64,000 bases of DNA from contig NZ_FMCQ01000001.1 in NCBI RefSeq assembly GCF_900091605.1, positions 124,001-188,000 on the forward strand, read 5' to 3'. The notes under the pieces were generated by a model. It ran no database searches and was not told the DNA's origin. It saw only the letters and a list, made by a program, of their open reading frames with translations. Below, piece after piece: positions 44,027-53,515 of the stretch. The translations under genes were made by a program, and so were the position numbers. The DNA comes from Micromonospora tulbaghiae (GTDB taxonomy: Bacteria > Actinomycetota > Actinomycetes > Mycobacteriales > Micromonosporaceae). Numbering within the stretch: position 1 is the stretch's first letter; every line of letters starts with the position of its first letter.

Positions 44027-45106
44027 ATGGGCTCCGTCCGCGTCGCCATCGTCGGTGTGGGTAACTGCGCCTCGTCCCTCGTACAGGGCGTGGAGTACTA
44101 CCGGAACGCCGACCCGAACGACCGCGTCCCGGGTCTCATGCACGTCACCTTCGGCGACTACCACGTCTCGGACGTGAAGTTCGTCGCGGCGTTCGACGTG
44201 GACGCCAAGAAGGTGGGCATGGACCTCGCGGAGGCGATCGTCGCCAGCGAGAACAACACGATCAAGCTGTGCGACGTGCCGCCGACCGGCGTCACCGTGC
44301 AGCGCGGCCCGACCTTCGACGGTCTCGGCCAGTACTACCGCGAGATCGTCGAGGAGTCGGACGCCAAGCCGGTCGACGTGGCGCAGGCGCTGCGCGACGC
44401 GCAGGTCGACGTGGTCGTCTCCTACCTCCCGGTGGGCTCCGAGGAGGCCGACAAGTTCTACGCCCAGGCCGCGATCGACGCCGGCTGCGCGTTCGTGAAC
44501 GCCCTGCCGGTCTTCATCGCCTCCGACCCGGAGTGGGCGAAGAAGTTCACCGACGCCGGTCTGCCGATCGTCGGCGACGACATCAAGAGCCAGGTCGGCG
44601 CCACCATCGTGCACCGCGCCCTGGCGAAGCTCTTCGAGGACCGCGGGGTCGAGCTGCTGCGCACGTACCAGCTCAACTTCGGCGGCAACATGGACTTCAT
44701 GAACATGCTGGAGCGCAACCGCCTGGTCTCGAAGAAGATCTCGAAGACCCAGTCGGTGACCTCCCAGATCCCGCACGAGATGAGCAAGAGCGACGTGCAC
44801 ATCGGCCCGTCCGACCACGTGCCGTGGCTGGACGACCGCAAGTGGGCGTACATCCGCCTGGAGGGCCGTTCCTTCGGTGACACCCCGCTCAACGCGGAGC
44901 TGAAGCTCGAGGTGTGGGACTCGCCGAACTCGGCCGGTGTCATCATCGACGCCGTCCGCGCCGCGAAGATCGCGCTGGACCGGAAGATCGGTGGCCCGAT
45001 CCTCTCCGCCTCCTCGTACTTCATGAAGTCCCCGCCGGAGCAGTACGCCGACCACGACGCGCACGCCGCCGTCGAGGCGTTCATCGCCGGCGAGATCGAG
45101 CGCTGA
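44027..45106 (+). CDS. ino1: Inositol-3-phosphate synthase
   Basis: A 359-residue NAD-dependent enzyme that converts glucose 6-phosphate to inositol phosphate, the entry to phosphatidylinositol and mycothiol in actinobacteria. The N-terminal NAD-binding [20 protein letters not shown] and the conserved [33 protein letters not shown] and [17 protein letters not shown] blocks are present. ATG 44027 follows GAAGGAGGCAG at good spacing. It is co-directional with the PadR gene and ends in a strong terminator. Confidence 0.97.
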   Translation: MGSVRVAIVGVGNCASSLVQGVEYYRNADPNDRVPGLMHVTFGDYHVSDVKFVAAFDVDAKKVGMDLAEAIVASENNTIKLCDVPPTGVTVQRGPTFDGLGQYYREIVEESDAKPVDVAQALRDAQVDVVVSYLPVGSEEADKFYAQAAIDAGCAFVNALPVFIASDPEWAKKFTDAGLPIVGDDIKSQVGATIVHRALAKLFEDRGVELLRTYQLNFGGNMDFMNMLERNRLVSKKISKTQSVTSQIPHEMSKSDVHIGPSDHVPWLDDRKWAYIRLEGRSFGDTPLNAELKLEVWDSPNSAGVIIDAVRAAKIALDRKIGGPILSASSYFMKSPPEQYADHDAHAAVEAFIAGEIER

Positions 45107-45121
45107 CGCGCTGACACGCAA

Positions 45122-45159
45122 GAAAGAAGGCCGGGTCCGTGCGGACCCGGCCTTCTTTC
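45122..45159. terminator. Bidirectional terminator between ino1 and ogt
   Basis: Arms of 18 bp (45122-45139 and 45142-45159) pair perfectly around a 2-nt tip, with gaaag/ctttc ends that give U-tracts either way. Convergent ino1 (stop 45106) and ogt (stop 45170) share it. Confidence 0.88.
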
Positions 45160-45169
45160 CTCGCGTACG

Positions 45170-45658
45170 TCAGGACCAGGCTCGCCGCAGCGCCACTGAT
45201 GCCTCCAGCTCCAGCAGCGTCACCTTGCGCGGCAGCCCGCCACCGAAGCCGACCAGCTTGCCGCCCGCGCCGACGATCCGGTGACAGGGCACGATCACCG
45301 GCACCGGATTGCGGTTGCAGGCCACCCCGACCGCCCGGGCGCCGCCGGGATCTCCGACCGCCTTCGCCACCTCGCCGTAGGTCTTCGTCTCCCCGTACGG
45401 GATGCGGGTCATCTCCCGCCACACCGCGCGCTCGAACTCCGAGCCCCGGGGCGCCGACACCGGCACCGTGAACTCGGTCAGCTCACCGGCGAAGTACGCC
45501 CGCAGCTCCGCCACCGCCAGCCGGGCCACCGCGTCACCGGGTTCGTCGGCCGCCCCGTCCACCCGGCCGAAGTGCGCGCCGCGCACCGCGTCGTCGTCGG
45601 TGCCGACGGAGAACTCCCCGATCGGCGAGTCGAGCACGGTCCAGCGCATGGCATCCAT
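45170..45658 (-). CDS. ogt: Methylated-DNA--protein-cysteine S-methyltransferase
   Basis: A 162-residue suicide enzyme that removes O6-alkyl groups from guanine. The active-site motif VIVPCHRIVG has the acceptor Cys125. The helix-turn-helix YGETKTYGEVAKAVG and the RAVGVACNRNPVP loop are typical. The start could also be the ATG three codons on (45649). It stands alone. Confidence 0.93.
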   Translation of the reverse strand: MDAMRWTVLDSPIGEFSVGTDDDAVRGAHFGRVDGAADEPGDAVARLAVAELRAYFAGELTEFTVPVSAPRGSEFERAVWREMTRIPYGETKTYGEVAKAVGDPGGARAVGVACNRNPVPVIVPCHRIVGAGGKLVGFGGGLPRKVTLLELEASVALRRAWS

Positions 45659-45750
45659 TGTCGCGCGCCCGCCGGCATCGCCTCGCTGAGGGCGGGCTGG
45701 ACGACCGCTGAGCGAAGTCGATGTTGCACGGCGTCGATACCGTGCAGGTC

Positions 45751-46263
45751 ATGGCCACCGGGACGCTCATCTTCCTGATCATCGGCGGGGTCGGTGTCGG
45801 CGTGCTGACGCTCGCCCTGCTCGGCTCGGGAGTGCTCCACCTCGGCCAGCCGGACGTCGACGGGCCGGTGTCGCTGGAGGCGGCCGCCGGGTTCACCGGG
45901 GCGTTCGGTTTCGGCGGCGCGATCGTCAACGAGCTGCTCGGGGGCCGTACCCCCGGAATGATCGCGGCGGCGGTGGCCGCCGGCGCGCTCGCCGCCGTGC
46001 CCACCGGCTGGCTGGCGGCGCGGCTGAGCCGCGCGGCCCGCAACATGCGCACGGACGCCACACCCACCCGCGACCACCTGGCCGGCGCGATCGGCCTGGT
46101 GGTGACGCCGATCCCCAGCGGCGGCTACGGCGAGGTGCGGGTACGCCTCGCCGGCCAGCCGGTGAAGCTCAACGCCCGCGCCGACGGGCCGATCCCGGTC
46201 GGCACCCGGATCTTCGTGGTCGAAGCACTGAGCGAGACCAGCGTGCACGTCGAGACCTACTGA
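45751..46263 (+). CDS. NfeD-like membrane protein
   Basis: A 170-residue protein with two to three N-terminal helices (TLIFLIIGGVGVGVLTLALL, then AAGFTGAFGFGGAIVNELL and MIAAAVAAGALAAVPTGWLA). A C-terminal beta-rich domain, GAIGLVVTPIPSGGYGEVRVRL and VGTRIFVVEALSETSV, resembles the NfeD OB fold. Such proteins pair with SPFH/flotillin partners in membrane microdomains. The flotillin gene begins 27 bp after its stop. ATG 45751 is chosen; ATG 45721 would add ten residues. Neither has a strong ribosome site. Confidence 0.75.
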   Translation: MATGTLIFLIIGGVGVGVLTLALLGSGVLHLGQPDVDGPVSLEAAAGFTGAFGFGGAIVNELLGGRTPGMIAAAVAAGALAAVPTGWLAARLSRAARNMRTDATPTRDHLAGAIGLVVTPIPSGGYGEVRVRLAGQPVKLNARADGPIPVGTRIFVVEALSETSVHVETY

Positions 46264-46290
46264 CACACCACCACACAGACGGGAACGCCC

Positions 46291-47799
46291 ATGCCCCTGC
46301 TCGTCGCCATCGGCGGCGCGGTCCTCCTCGCCGTCGTCCTCGTCCTATTCGTGCTCTCCCGGATCAAGGTGGCCGGGCCGAACCAGGCGTTCATCGTCAC
46401 CGGCCGCAAGGGCCGCACCACCCAGACCGCCGACGGCGCCCGCTCCACCGACATGTCCGGGCAGAAGGTCGTGCTCGGCGCCTCGGTGTTCGTGCTGCCG
46501 GTGGTGCAGAAGCTCCAGTCGCTCGACCTGTCCAGCCGCCGGATCGACGTCAGCATCCGGGGCGCGGTGAGCAAGCAGGGCATCCGCACCGAGCTGCACG
46601 GCGTGGCGATCGTGAAGGTCGGCGGCACCGAGGACGCGATCCGCGCCGCCGCCCAGCGCTTCCTGAACCAGCAGGAGGAAATCGACAACTTCACCCGCGA
46701 GGTGCTGGCCGGCGCGCTGCGCTCGATCGTCGGGCGGCTCACCGTCGAGGAGATCATCCGGGACCGGGCGGCGTTCGCCAGCGCGGTCGCCGAGGAGGCC
46801 GAGCACTCGATGACCAACCAGGGCCTGGTGCTGGACACGTTCCAGCTCCAGGACATCCTGGCCGAGGGCTCCTACCTCCAGGATCTGGGGCGGCCGGAGG
46901 CGGCCCGGGTGCTCAAGGACGCGGCCATCGCCGAGGCGCGGGCCCGGCAGCAGGCCGAGCAGGAGCGGCTGCTCGCCGAGGAGGCGATCGCCGAGGCCAA
47001 CCGGAACCTGGCGCTCAAGCAGGCCGGCATCCAGGCCGAGATCGACGCGGCAAAGGCGAAGTCGGCCGCGGCCGGGCCGCTCGCGCAGGCCGAGCGGGAC
47101 CAGGCGATCCTCTCCGAGCAGCAGAAGGTGGCCGAGCGCAACGCCGAGCTGAAGCAGCGCCAGCTCGACACCGAGGTGCGCAAGCCGGCCGACGCGGCCC
47201 GGTACAAGGTCGAGCAGGAGGCCGAGGCGGCCCGCAACGCGGCGGTGCTCAACGCCGACGCGCAGCGGCAGGCCACCATCGCCGCCGCCCAGGCCTCCGC
47301 CGAGCAGGCCCGCCTCACCGGTGAGGGCGAGCGGGCCCGCCGGGCCGCGCTGGCCGAGGCGAACGCGATCGAGGGCGCCAAGGAGGGCGAGGCCGAGCAG
47401 CGCCGTCGTTCCGCGATCGCCGAGGCGGTCGAGCGGGAGGGCCAGGCCGAGGCGGCGGCCATCCTCGCCAAGGGTCAGGCCGAGGCCGACGCGATGGCCC
47501 GCAAGGCCGAGGCGTTCGCCGCGTACGGCGAGGCGGCCGTTCTGGACCTGCTGGTCAAGGTGCTGCCCGAGGTGGTCGGCGCGGCCAGCGCCCCGATCGG
47601 CGCGATCGACAAGATGACAGTGATCTCCACCGACGGCGCCTCGTCGCTGACCAAGTCCGTGGCCGGCAACGTCGCCCAGGGCCTCCAGCTCGGCAGCGAC
47701 CTGACCGGCATCGACCTGGCCGGGCTCCTCGCGCGGCTGGGCAGCAGCGCGCAGAACAACGGCAAGACCACTGTGGACGGCACCGCCGTCACCCAGTGA
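46291..47799 (+). CDS. Flotillin-like SPFH-domain protein
   Basis: A 502-residue membrane-associated scaffold. The N-terminal helix LLVAIGGAVLLAVVLVLFVL is followed by the SPFH domain (KVAGPNQAFIVTGRKG, QSLDLSSRRIDVSI, EEIDNFTREVLAGALRSIVGRLTVEEI). Then comes a 220-residue Ala/Glu/Lys-rich coiled coil with AEA repeats. The C terminus (TKSVAGNVAQGLQLGSDLTGIDLAGLL) is hydrophobic and mediates oligomerisation in relatives. It forms a unit with the NfeD-like gene and may organise lipid domains for wall or signalling proteins. Confidence 0.9.
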   Translation: MPLLVAIGGAVLLAVVLVLFVLSRIKVAGPNQAFIVTGRKGRTTQTADGARSTDMSGQKVVLGASVFVLPVVQKLQSLDLSSRRIDVSIRGAVSKQGIRTELHGVAIVKVGGTEDAIRAAAQRFLNQQEEIDNFTREVLAGALRSIVGRLTVEEIIRDRAAFASAVAEEAEHSMTNQGLVLDTFQLQDILAEGSYLQDLGRPEAARVLKDAAIAEARARQQAEQERLLAEEAIAEANRNLALKQAGIQAEIDAAKAKSAAAGPLAQAERDQAILSEQQKVAERNAELKQRQLDTEVRKPADAARYKVEQEAEAARNAAVLNADAQRQATIAAAQASAEQARLTGEGERARRAALAEANAIEGAKEGEAEQRRRSAIAEAVEREGQAEAAAILAKGQAEADAMARKAEAFAAYGEAAVLDLLVKVLPEVVGAASAPIGAIDKMTVISTDGASSLTKSVAGNVAQGLQLGSDLTGIDLAGLLARLGSSAQNNGKTTVDGTAVTQ

Positions 47800-47804
47800 C
47801 GACG

Positions 47805-47842
47805 GACGCCCGCCGGTTCCCCTCGGGGAGCCGGCGGGCGTC
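47805..47842. terminator. Bidirectional terminator between the flotillin and subtilase genes
   Basis: Arms gacgcccgccgg (47805-47816) and ccggcgggcgtc (47831-47842) form a 12-bp stem; the 14 nt between can add an inner cccc/gggg helix. It serves the convergent genes ending at 47799 and 47858. Confidence 0.75.
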
Positions 47843-47857
47843 GTGCGGTGGTGCGGA

Positions 47858-49894
47858 TCAGAGCACGGCGATGACGAACTTCTCGCCCTCGCCCAGATCG
47901 TAGGGCGGGCCGCCCCAGTCGATGGTCCGGCTGGCGATGAGCTGGCTGGTGCCGGCGCTGCCGGCGGTGACCGCCTTCTCGTTGATGTTCGCGTAGAGGT
48001 AGACCGAGCCGTCGGCGTTGTAGTGGAGGAGCGACAGCCCCTCCCACGCGCCGATCGAGGCACCCCGGGCGATCAGCGGCTTCGCCCCGGCGCTCTCCGC
48101 CGTCACGAACTTGCCGTTGATCTGGGCCTTCAGGCCGAAGGTGCCGAAGCCGTCACCGACGTTCACCAGCTCGTACTTCTCCCAGGCGCCGACGGTCGCG
48201 GAGCGGGCGATCAGCGGCTTCGCCCCGGCGCTCTCCGCCGTCACGAACTTGCCGCTGACCACCGACTTGATGCTCACCAGCGGCGCCGGGGCGTCGAAGT
48301 CGAACTTCTCGGCGGTGCCGATCGCGGTCTTGCTCGCGATCAGCGGCGAGGTGGTGCTGGGCGCGGTGACGTACCTGCCGTTGATCGCCGCCTTCAGGCT
48401 GATCGTGCCGTCGGTGTTGTCGATGATCTGGAACCTCTCCCAGGCGCCGATGGTGGCCGCGCGGGCGATCAGCGGCTTCACGCCGGCGCTCTCCGCCGTG
48501 ACGAACTTGTTCGTGACCCGCGCCCGCAGGCCGAACAGCCCTCCGCCGGCGTCGACCACGTCGTACTTCTCCCAGGCCCCGATGGTGGTGCCGCGGGCGA
48601 TCAGCGGCTTCGCCCCGGCGCTCTCCGCCGTGACGTACCGGCCGTTGCCCCGGGCCTTGAGCCCGTACGAGCCGCGCGCCGTCGCCGCCGCGCCAATGTG
48701 CAGCAGCCGGTCGGTGGAGCCCATGATGTCGTGCACCGCCCCGCCGATGCCGGTGGTCACGACCGAGTCCCGCACCTGCTGCGGCGACCAGCCCGGGTGC
48801 TCCTCCAGCAGCAGCGCGGCGGCGCCCGCCACGTGCGGGGACGCCATCGAGGTGCCGCTCATCGACTCGGTACCGGCGCTGGTGCCGGCCCTGGCCGAGA
48901 CGATGCCGGTGCCGGGGGCGAACAGGTCCAGGCAGCGGCCGTAGTTGGAGAACCAGGCACGCATGTCCACCCGGTCGGTGGCGCCGACCGTGATGGCGGC
49001 GGGCACGCTCGCCGGCGAGGACTCGCAGGCGTTCGACATGCTGTTGCCGGCGGCGACCGCATACGTGATGCCGGAAGCGATCGAGCGGGCGACCGCGTCG
49101 TTCACGGCCTGGTCGACGCGGCCGACGCCGAGGCTCATGTTCGCGACGGACGGCCCGGTGGCGTTGGTGGTGACCCATTCGATGCCGGCGATCACCTGCT
49201 CGCTGTCGCCCTCGCCGTCGCAGTTGAGGACCCGGACGGCGACCATCTCGACGGCCTTCGCGACGCCGTACGTCGTACCGCCGATCGTGCCCGCCACGTG
49301 GGTGCCGTGCCCGTGGCAGTCCTGGGCGACGTTGTCCTGCTCGACGGCGTCGTAGCCGTTGCGGGCCCGCCCGCCGAAGTCCTGGTGGTCGATGTCGATG
49401 CCGGTGTCGATCACATAGGCGGTCACCCCGGCGCCGGTCGCCGGATAGGTGTACTTGCCGTCGGTCCGGGTCTTGAGCTGGTCGATGCGGTCCAAGCCCC
49501 ACGGCGGGGTGGTCTGGGTGCCGGCGGTGCTCCAGCGCTGGACCTGCTGGACGTACTCGACGTCCGGGTCGGCGGCGAGCCGCGCGGCCTGCCGGGCGTC
49601 CATCGTGGCGGAGTAGCCGTTCAGCGCCTTGCCGAAGACCCGGCGGACGGTGCCGCCGTGCTCGCCGGCCAGCGCGGAGGCGGCGGACTTCACCTTGGCC
49701 GGGGTGGTCTTGCCCTTCTTGAGGACCACGATGTAGCGGCCGGACACCGCCTCGGCCGTGCCGGCGCCGCGGAGCGACGGTCGCTTCGGGTCGGCCAGGG
49801 CGGGGCCGGCGACTGTGGCGCAGAGGATGGAGGTGGCGCTGGTGAGGGCGAGCCCCACGAGCGCGGAGCGGCGCAGGCCGCCGTGACGTGTCAT
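47858..49894 (-). CDS. Secreted subtilisin-like serine protease with fascin-like repeats
   Basis: A 678-residue exported protease. A Sec signal (about residues 1-33, ALVGLALTSATSILCATVAGPALA) is followed by an I9 propeptide (RYIVVLKKGKTTPAKVKSA) and the S8 catalytic domain: Asp in VIDTGIDIDHQDFGG (about 160), His in GHGTHVAGT (about 197) and Ser in GTSMASPHVAG (about 348). The last 270 residues are five to six repeats of about 45 residues (GLKARGNGRYVTAESAG and variants) that resemble fascin/beta-trefoil sugar- or actin-binding folds. ATG 49894 is chosen because the signal peptide starts there. The tail probably binds a surface polymer. Confidence 0.9.
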   Translation of the reverse strand: MTRHGGLRRSALVGLALTSATSILCATVAGPALADPKRPSLRGAGTAEAVSGRYIVVLKKGKTTPAKVKSAASALAGEHGGTVRRVFGKALNGYSATMDARQAARLAADPDVEYVQQVQRWSTAGTQTTPPWGLDRIDQLKTRTDGKYTYPATGAGVTAYVIDTGIDIDHQDFGGRARNGYDAVEQDNVAQDCHGHGTHVAGTIGGTTYGVAKAVEMVAVRVLNCDGEGDSEQVIAGIEWVTTNATGPSVANMSLGVGRVDQAVNDAVARSIASGITYAVAAGNSMSNACESSPASVPAAITVGATDRVDMRAWFSNYGRCLDLFAPGTGIVSARAGTSAGTESMSGTSMASPHVAGAAALLLEEHPGWSPQQVRDSVVTTGIGGAVHDIMGSTDRLLHIGAAATARGSYGLKARGNGRYVTAESAGAKPLIARGTTIGAWEKYDVVDAGGGLFGLRARVTNKFVTAESAGVKPLIARAATIGAWERFQIIDNTDGTISLKAAINGRYVTAPSTTSPLIASKTAIGTAEKFDFDAPAPLVSIKSVVSGKFVTAESAGAKPLIARSATVGAWEKYELVNVGDGFGTFGLKAQINGKFVTAESAGAKPLIARGASIGAWEGLSLLHYNADGSVYLYANINEKAVTAGSAGTSQLIASRTIDWGGPPYDLGEGEKFVIAVL
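48067..48632. repeat. Near-identical repeats inside the subtilase gene
   Basis: A 50-bp tract is identical at 48067-48116 and 48205-48254, and shorter matching tracts start at 48463 and 48595. They encode the conserved strand of each fascin-like repeat (KFVTAESAGAKPLIA and variants). Identity at DNA level, beyond what protein constraint needs, points to recent duplication or gene conversion. Confidence 0.85.
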
Positions 49895-50071
49895 GAATTG
49901 ACTCCCCGTATCCAGCGACCGTCCGGAGCGGACGGGCGGATGAGATCGGAACAGCCGCATTTGTCGATTCGGCGGCTGCCGATGACTCATCATGCGGGAG
50001 ACATCGACCGGAACGGGTCAACCGTTCGGTCGACACGCCGCCGTATCGTCGTCAGATCACGGACGCCGGTC

Positions 50072-51532
50072 TCAGCTGGTGATGCCCTCGTCGCGTGCCC
50101 AGCGCAGCAGCTCCGCCTCGGCTTCGTCGCGGTCCAGCGGGCCGCGCTCCAGACGCAGCTCCTTCAGGTACTGCCAGGCGCGGCCGACCACCGGCCCCGG
50201 CGGTACGCCGAGCAGCTCCATGATCGCGTTGCCGTCCAGGTCGGGCCGGACCCGGGCCAGGTCCTCCTCGGCGGCGATCCGGGCGATCCGCTCCTCCAGC
50301 GCGTCGTAGTCGGCCGCGAGCTGGGCGGCCTTGCGCCGGTTGCGGGTGGTGCAGTCGGAGCGGGTCAGCTTGTGCAGCCGGGACAGCAGGTCACCGGCGT
50401 CGGTGACGTACCGGCGCACCGCCGAGTCGGTCCACTCGCCGCGGCCGTACCCGTAGAAGCGCAGGTGCAGCCCGACCAGCTTGACCACCTGGGAGGTGAT
50501 CTCCTTGGAGTAGCGCAGCGCCTTCATGCGGTTCTTGGTGAGCCGGGCGCCGACCACCTCGTGGTGGTGGAAGCTGACCCGGCCGTCCGCGCCGACCGCC
50601 TTGGTGGCGGGCTTGCCGACGTCGTGCATCAGCGCGGCCATGCGCAGCACGAAGTCGCAGCCGTCGGACTCCATCGACATGGCGTTGCTGACCACTGTGA
50701 GCGTGTGCTCGTAGACGTCCTTGTGCTGGGCGTGCTCGTCGATGGTGAGCTTCAGCCCGGTCAGCTCGGGCAGGAAGCGCTCGGCCAGCCCGCTGTCGAC
50801 CAGCAGGCGCAGCCCGGTGATCGGGTCGGCGCCGCAGAGCAGCTTGGTGAACTCGTCCCGGATCCGCTCGGCGGTGATCCGGTCCAGGTCGCCGGCCATC
50901 TCGGTCATGGCCGCGCGGACGTCCGGGTGGACGGCGAAGCGGAGCTGGGCGGCGAACCGGGCCGCGCGCAGCATCCGCAGCGGGTCGTCGCGGAACGACT
51001 CCTGCGGCGTTCCGGGGGTACGAATGACCTTTTCGGCCAGGTCGGCCAGCCCGCCGTACGGGTCGGTGAACCGGTGGTCGGGGAGGCTGACCGCCATCGC
51101 GTTGACTGTGAAGTCGCGGCGCTTGAGGTCTTCGGTCAGGCTGGTGCCGTACTGCACCACCGGGTTGCGGCTGACCTGGTCGTAGACCTCCGCGCGGAAC
51201 GTGGTGATCTCCAGGTTGAGGCCGTCGCGCTGGCAGGCGATGGTGCCGAACTCGCGTCCGGTCTCCCAGATCGACTCGGCCCAGCCGCGGATGACCTTGA
51301 TGGTCTCGTCCGGGTGGGCGTCGGTGCAGAAGTCGAGGTCGTTGCCGAGCCGGCCGAGCAGCGCGTCGCGGACGGATCCGCCCACCAGGTGCAGTTCGTG
51401 ACCGGCCTGGGCGAAGCGCCGGCCCAGCTCGTCGGCGACCGGTGAGACTCGGAGCAGTTCGGCGACGGCGTTGCGCTGCGCGGCGGTCAGTTCGCGGCGG
51501 TCGGCGGCGTGGGAGGCGGAGGCTTCGGACAT
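50072..51532 (-). CDS. cca: CCA tRNA nucleotidyltransferase
   Basis: A 486-residue enzyme that adds or repairs the CCA end of tRNA. The pol-beta core has LHLVGGSVRDALLGRLGNDLDFCTDA (GSxxR and DxD type), then RRDFTVNAMAV, RMLRAARFAAQL and ERIRDEF. An HD domain follows (VLRMAALMHDVGKPATK, FHHHEVVGA). ATG 51532 is the first good start. It diverges from murJ. Its place next to murJ is the usual one in actinobacteria. Confidence 0.95.
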   Translation of the reverse strand: MSEASASHAADRRELTAAQRNAVAELLRVSPVADELGRRFAQAGHELHLVGGSVRDALLGRLGNDLDFCTDAHPDETIKVIRGWAESIWETGREFGTIACQRDGLNLEITTFRAEVYDQVSRNPVVQYGTSLTEDLKRRDFTVNAMAVSLPDHRFTDPYGGLADLAEKVIRTPGTPQESFRDDPLRMLRAARFAAQLRFAVHPDVRAAMTEMAGDLDRITAERIRDEFTKLLCGADPITGLRLLVDSGLAERFLPELTGLKLTIDEHAQHKDVYEHTLTVVSNAMSMESDGCDFVLRMAALMHDVGKPATKAVGADGRVSFHHHEVVGARLTKNRMKALRYSKEITSQVVKLVGLHLRFYGYGRGEWTDSAVRRYVTDAGDLLSRLHKLTRSDCTTRNRRKAAQLAADYDALEERIARIAAEEDLARVRPDLDGNAIMELLGVPPGPVVGRAWQYLKELRLERGPLDRDEAEAELLRWARDEGITS

Positions 51533-51664
51533 GGGATCGCCAGCCTATCGGGCCGGAGGTGGATCGACCGCGCCGGGCGCGGGTAACGGGCCCGGGTTGA
51601 CTAAGGTTCCGGTTGGGCGGGGCCGGCCGGGCCCGGTCGCCACGTACCCCTTGGAGGCTGGCAG

Positions 51665-53413
51665 ATGAGCGGCGGGCTCTACCGCAGCGCGAACGCGCAC
51701 GGCGGCGGCCTGCCGCCGGACGACGGCGCCACCTTCATCTCGGCCGAGCCGCTGAACCAGCCCGCCGTCGAGGCCGTCGCGCCGCCGCAGGAGGTGGTCG
51801 CCGAGACCAGCGCCGCGGCGAACAGCGCGGTGATGGCCATCGGCAGCCTGGTGAGCCGCGGTACGGGGTTCGTCCGCAACCTGATGATCGGCGCCGCGCT
51901 CGGCACCATGGTCGGCGACGCGTTCACCACCGCCCAGTTCCTGCCCAACCAGGTGTACGAGTTCCTGCTCGGCGGCGTGCTGACGAGCGTCCTGGTTCCG
52001 GTGCTGGTCCGCCGCCGCAAGATCGACGCGGACCGGGGCGAGGCGTACGCGCAGCGCCTGCTCACCCTCGCGGTGCTGGCACTGGCCGCGACCGCGCTGA
52101 TCGCGGTGCTGCTGGCCCCGGTGCTGACCGCCGTGTACGCGGCCGGTGGCGACGACGCGGCGTACACCACGCTCGTCACCCGGCTGTCGTACCTGATGCT
52201 GCCGATGCTGTTCTTCACCGGCATCAGCGCGCTGATCGCCGCGGTGCTGAACACCCGGGGGCACTTCGCCGCCCCGATGTGGGCGCCGATCCTCAACAAC
52301 CTCGTGTCGATCGGCACGTTCGGCCTGTACATCGTCGTCTTCGGCGCGACCGGCCTCCGGCCCGACGAGGTGGGCTGGGACCGGATCCTGCTGGTCGGCG
52401 GCGGCACGCTGCTGGGCGTGGCGGTGCAGGCGATCGGCCTGCTGCCCGCACTGCGCAAGGTCGGCTTCCGGTGGAAGGCGCGGTTCGACTTCCGCGAGCT
52501 GGGGCTGCGCGAGCTGGCCCGGCTCGGCGCCTGGATGTTCTGCTACGTCGCGGTCAACCAGCTCGGCCTCTTCGTGGTGGTCAACCTGCTCAACCGGGCC
52601 ACCGGCGGGGACGGCGAGAACGCCGGCCTGCTGATCTACAACAACGTCTTCCTGCTGCTGATGATGGCGCACGGCATCATCGCCGTCTCGATCATCACCG
52701 CGCTGATGCCCCGGATGAGCGCGGCGGCCGCCGAGAACCGGTTCCACGACGTCACCGCCGACCTGTCCCGGGGCACCCGGATGGTCACCGCGGTGCTCGC
52801 ACCCATCGCGGTCTGCTACGCGGTGCTGGCCGCCCCGATCTCGGTGGTGGTGTTCCGGTACGGCGCGTTCACCGGCGACAACGCGGTGGCCACCTCGACC
52901 GTCCTGCTGGTGGCGGCGATCGGCCTGGTGCCGTTCGCGGTGAGCCAGCTCTTCACCTTCGCGTTCTACGCGCTGCCGGACACCCGCACCCCGGCTCTGA
53001 TCAACATTCCGGTGGTGGCGCTGCGGGTCCTGCTCCAGGTGGGCCTGTTCCTGCTCTTCTCGAACACGTTCGCGGCGGCCGGAATGATGCTCGGCAACGC
53101 GGTGTCGTACCTGGCGGCGGCGATCATCTCGGCGATGCTGCTGCGGCCCCGGGTGGGCCGGATCGGGCTGGGCGGGATCATGCGGACGCTCGGCCGGGTG
53201 GTCGTGGCGGCGCTCGGCGCCGCGCTCGTCGGCGTGCTCGTGGTCGCGGTGCTCCCCGGCGACCCGGCGAGTCTGAGCTGGCTCGCCGCCGCGGTCCAGT
53301 TGGTGATCGGCGGCGCGGCGATCGGCGCGACCTACCTCGGGCTCGCCATGGTGCTGCGGATCGGCGAGATCACCGAGGTGGTCGGGATGGTCCGGCGGCG
53401 CCTCGGGCGTTGA
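51665..53413 (+). CDS. murJ: Lipid II flippase MurJ
   Basis: A 582-residue MOP-superfamily flippase that moves lipid II across the membrane for wall synthesis. A 50-residue hydrophilic N-terminal tail precedes about fourteen helices. Recognisable are AVMAIGSLVSRGTGFVRNLM, VYEFLLGGVLTSVLVPVLVRRR, NTRGHFAAPMWAPILNN and YALPDTRTPALINIPVVALR. Unlike mycobacterial MviN it lacks the fused pseudokinase; that domain is encoded separately at 53823. It starts a rightward series ending in trxA. Confidence 0.95.
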   Translation: MSGGLYRSANAHGGGLPPDDGATFISAEPLNQPAVEAVAPPQEVVAETSAAANSAVMAIGSLVSRGTGFVRNLMIGAALGTMVGDAFTTAQFLPNQVYEFLLGGVLTSVLVPVLVRRRKIDADRGEAYAQRLLTLAVLALAATALIAVLLAPVLTAVYAAGGDDAAYTTLVTRLSYLMLPMLFFTGISALIAAVLNTRGHFAAPMWAPILNNLVSIGTFGLYIVVFGATGLRPDEVGWDRILLVGGGTLLGVAVQAIGLLPALRKVGFRWKARFDFRELGLRELARLGAWMFCYVAVNQLGLFVVVNLLNRATGGDGENAGLLIYNNVFLLLMMAHGIIAVSIITALMPRMSAAAAENRFHDVTADLSRGTRMVTAVLAPIAVCYAVLAAPISVVVFRYGAFTGDNAVATSTVLLVAAIGLVPFAVSQLFTFAFYALPDTRTPALINIPVVALRVLLQVGLFLLFSNTFAAAGMMLGNAVSYLAAAIISAMLLRPRVGRIGLGGIMRTLGRVVVAALGAALVGVLVVAVLPGDPASLSWLAAAVQLVIGGAAIGATYLGLAMVLRIGEITEVVGMVRRRLGR

Positions 53414-53463
53414 CCCGCTCGGTGACCGACGGTGAACGAGGATCACCAGGCTGGGGATACGGC

Positions 53464-53515
53464 TGTGGATAACTTGGAATTCCGCCGTCCAATGGGCCTC
53501 TCGGCCTGTGGACAA
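53464..53515 (+). promoter_or_regulatory. Pair of perfect DnaA boxes
   Basis: TGTGGATAA (53464-53472) and TGTGGACAA (53507-53515) are exact complements of the DnaA boxes TTATCCACA and TTGTCCACA. They have the same orientation and are 43 bp apart, about four helical turns. They lie within the 409-bp gap between murJ and the pseudokinase gene, which otherwise shows no gene. They may titrate DnaA or tie expression to replication. Confidence 0.6.
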
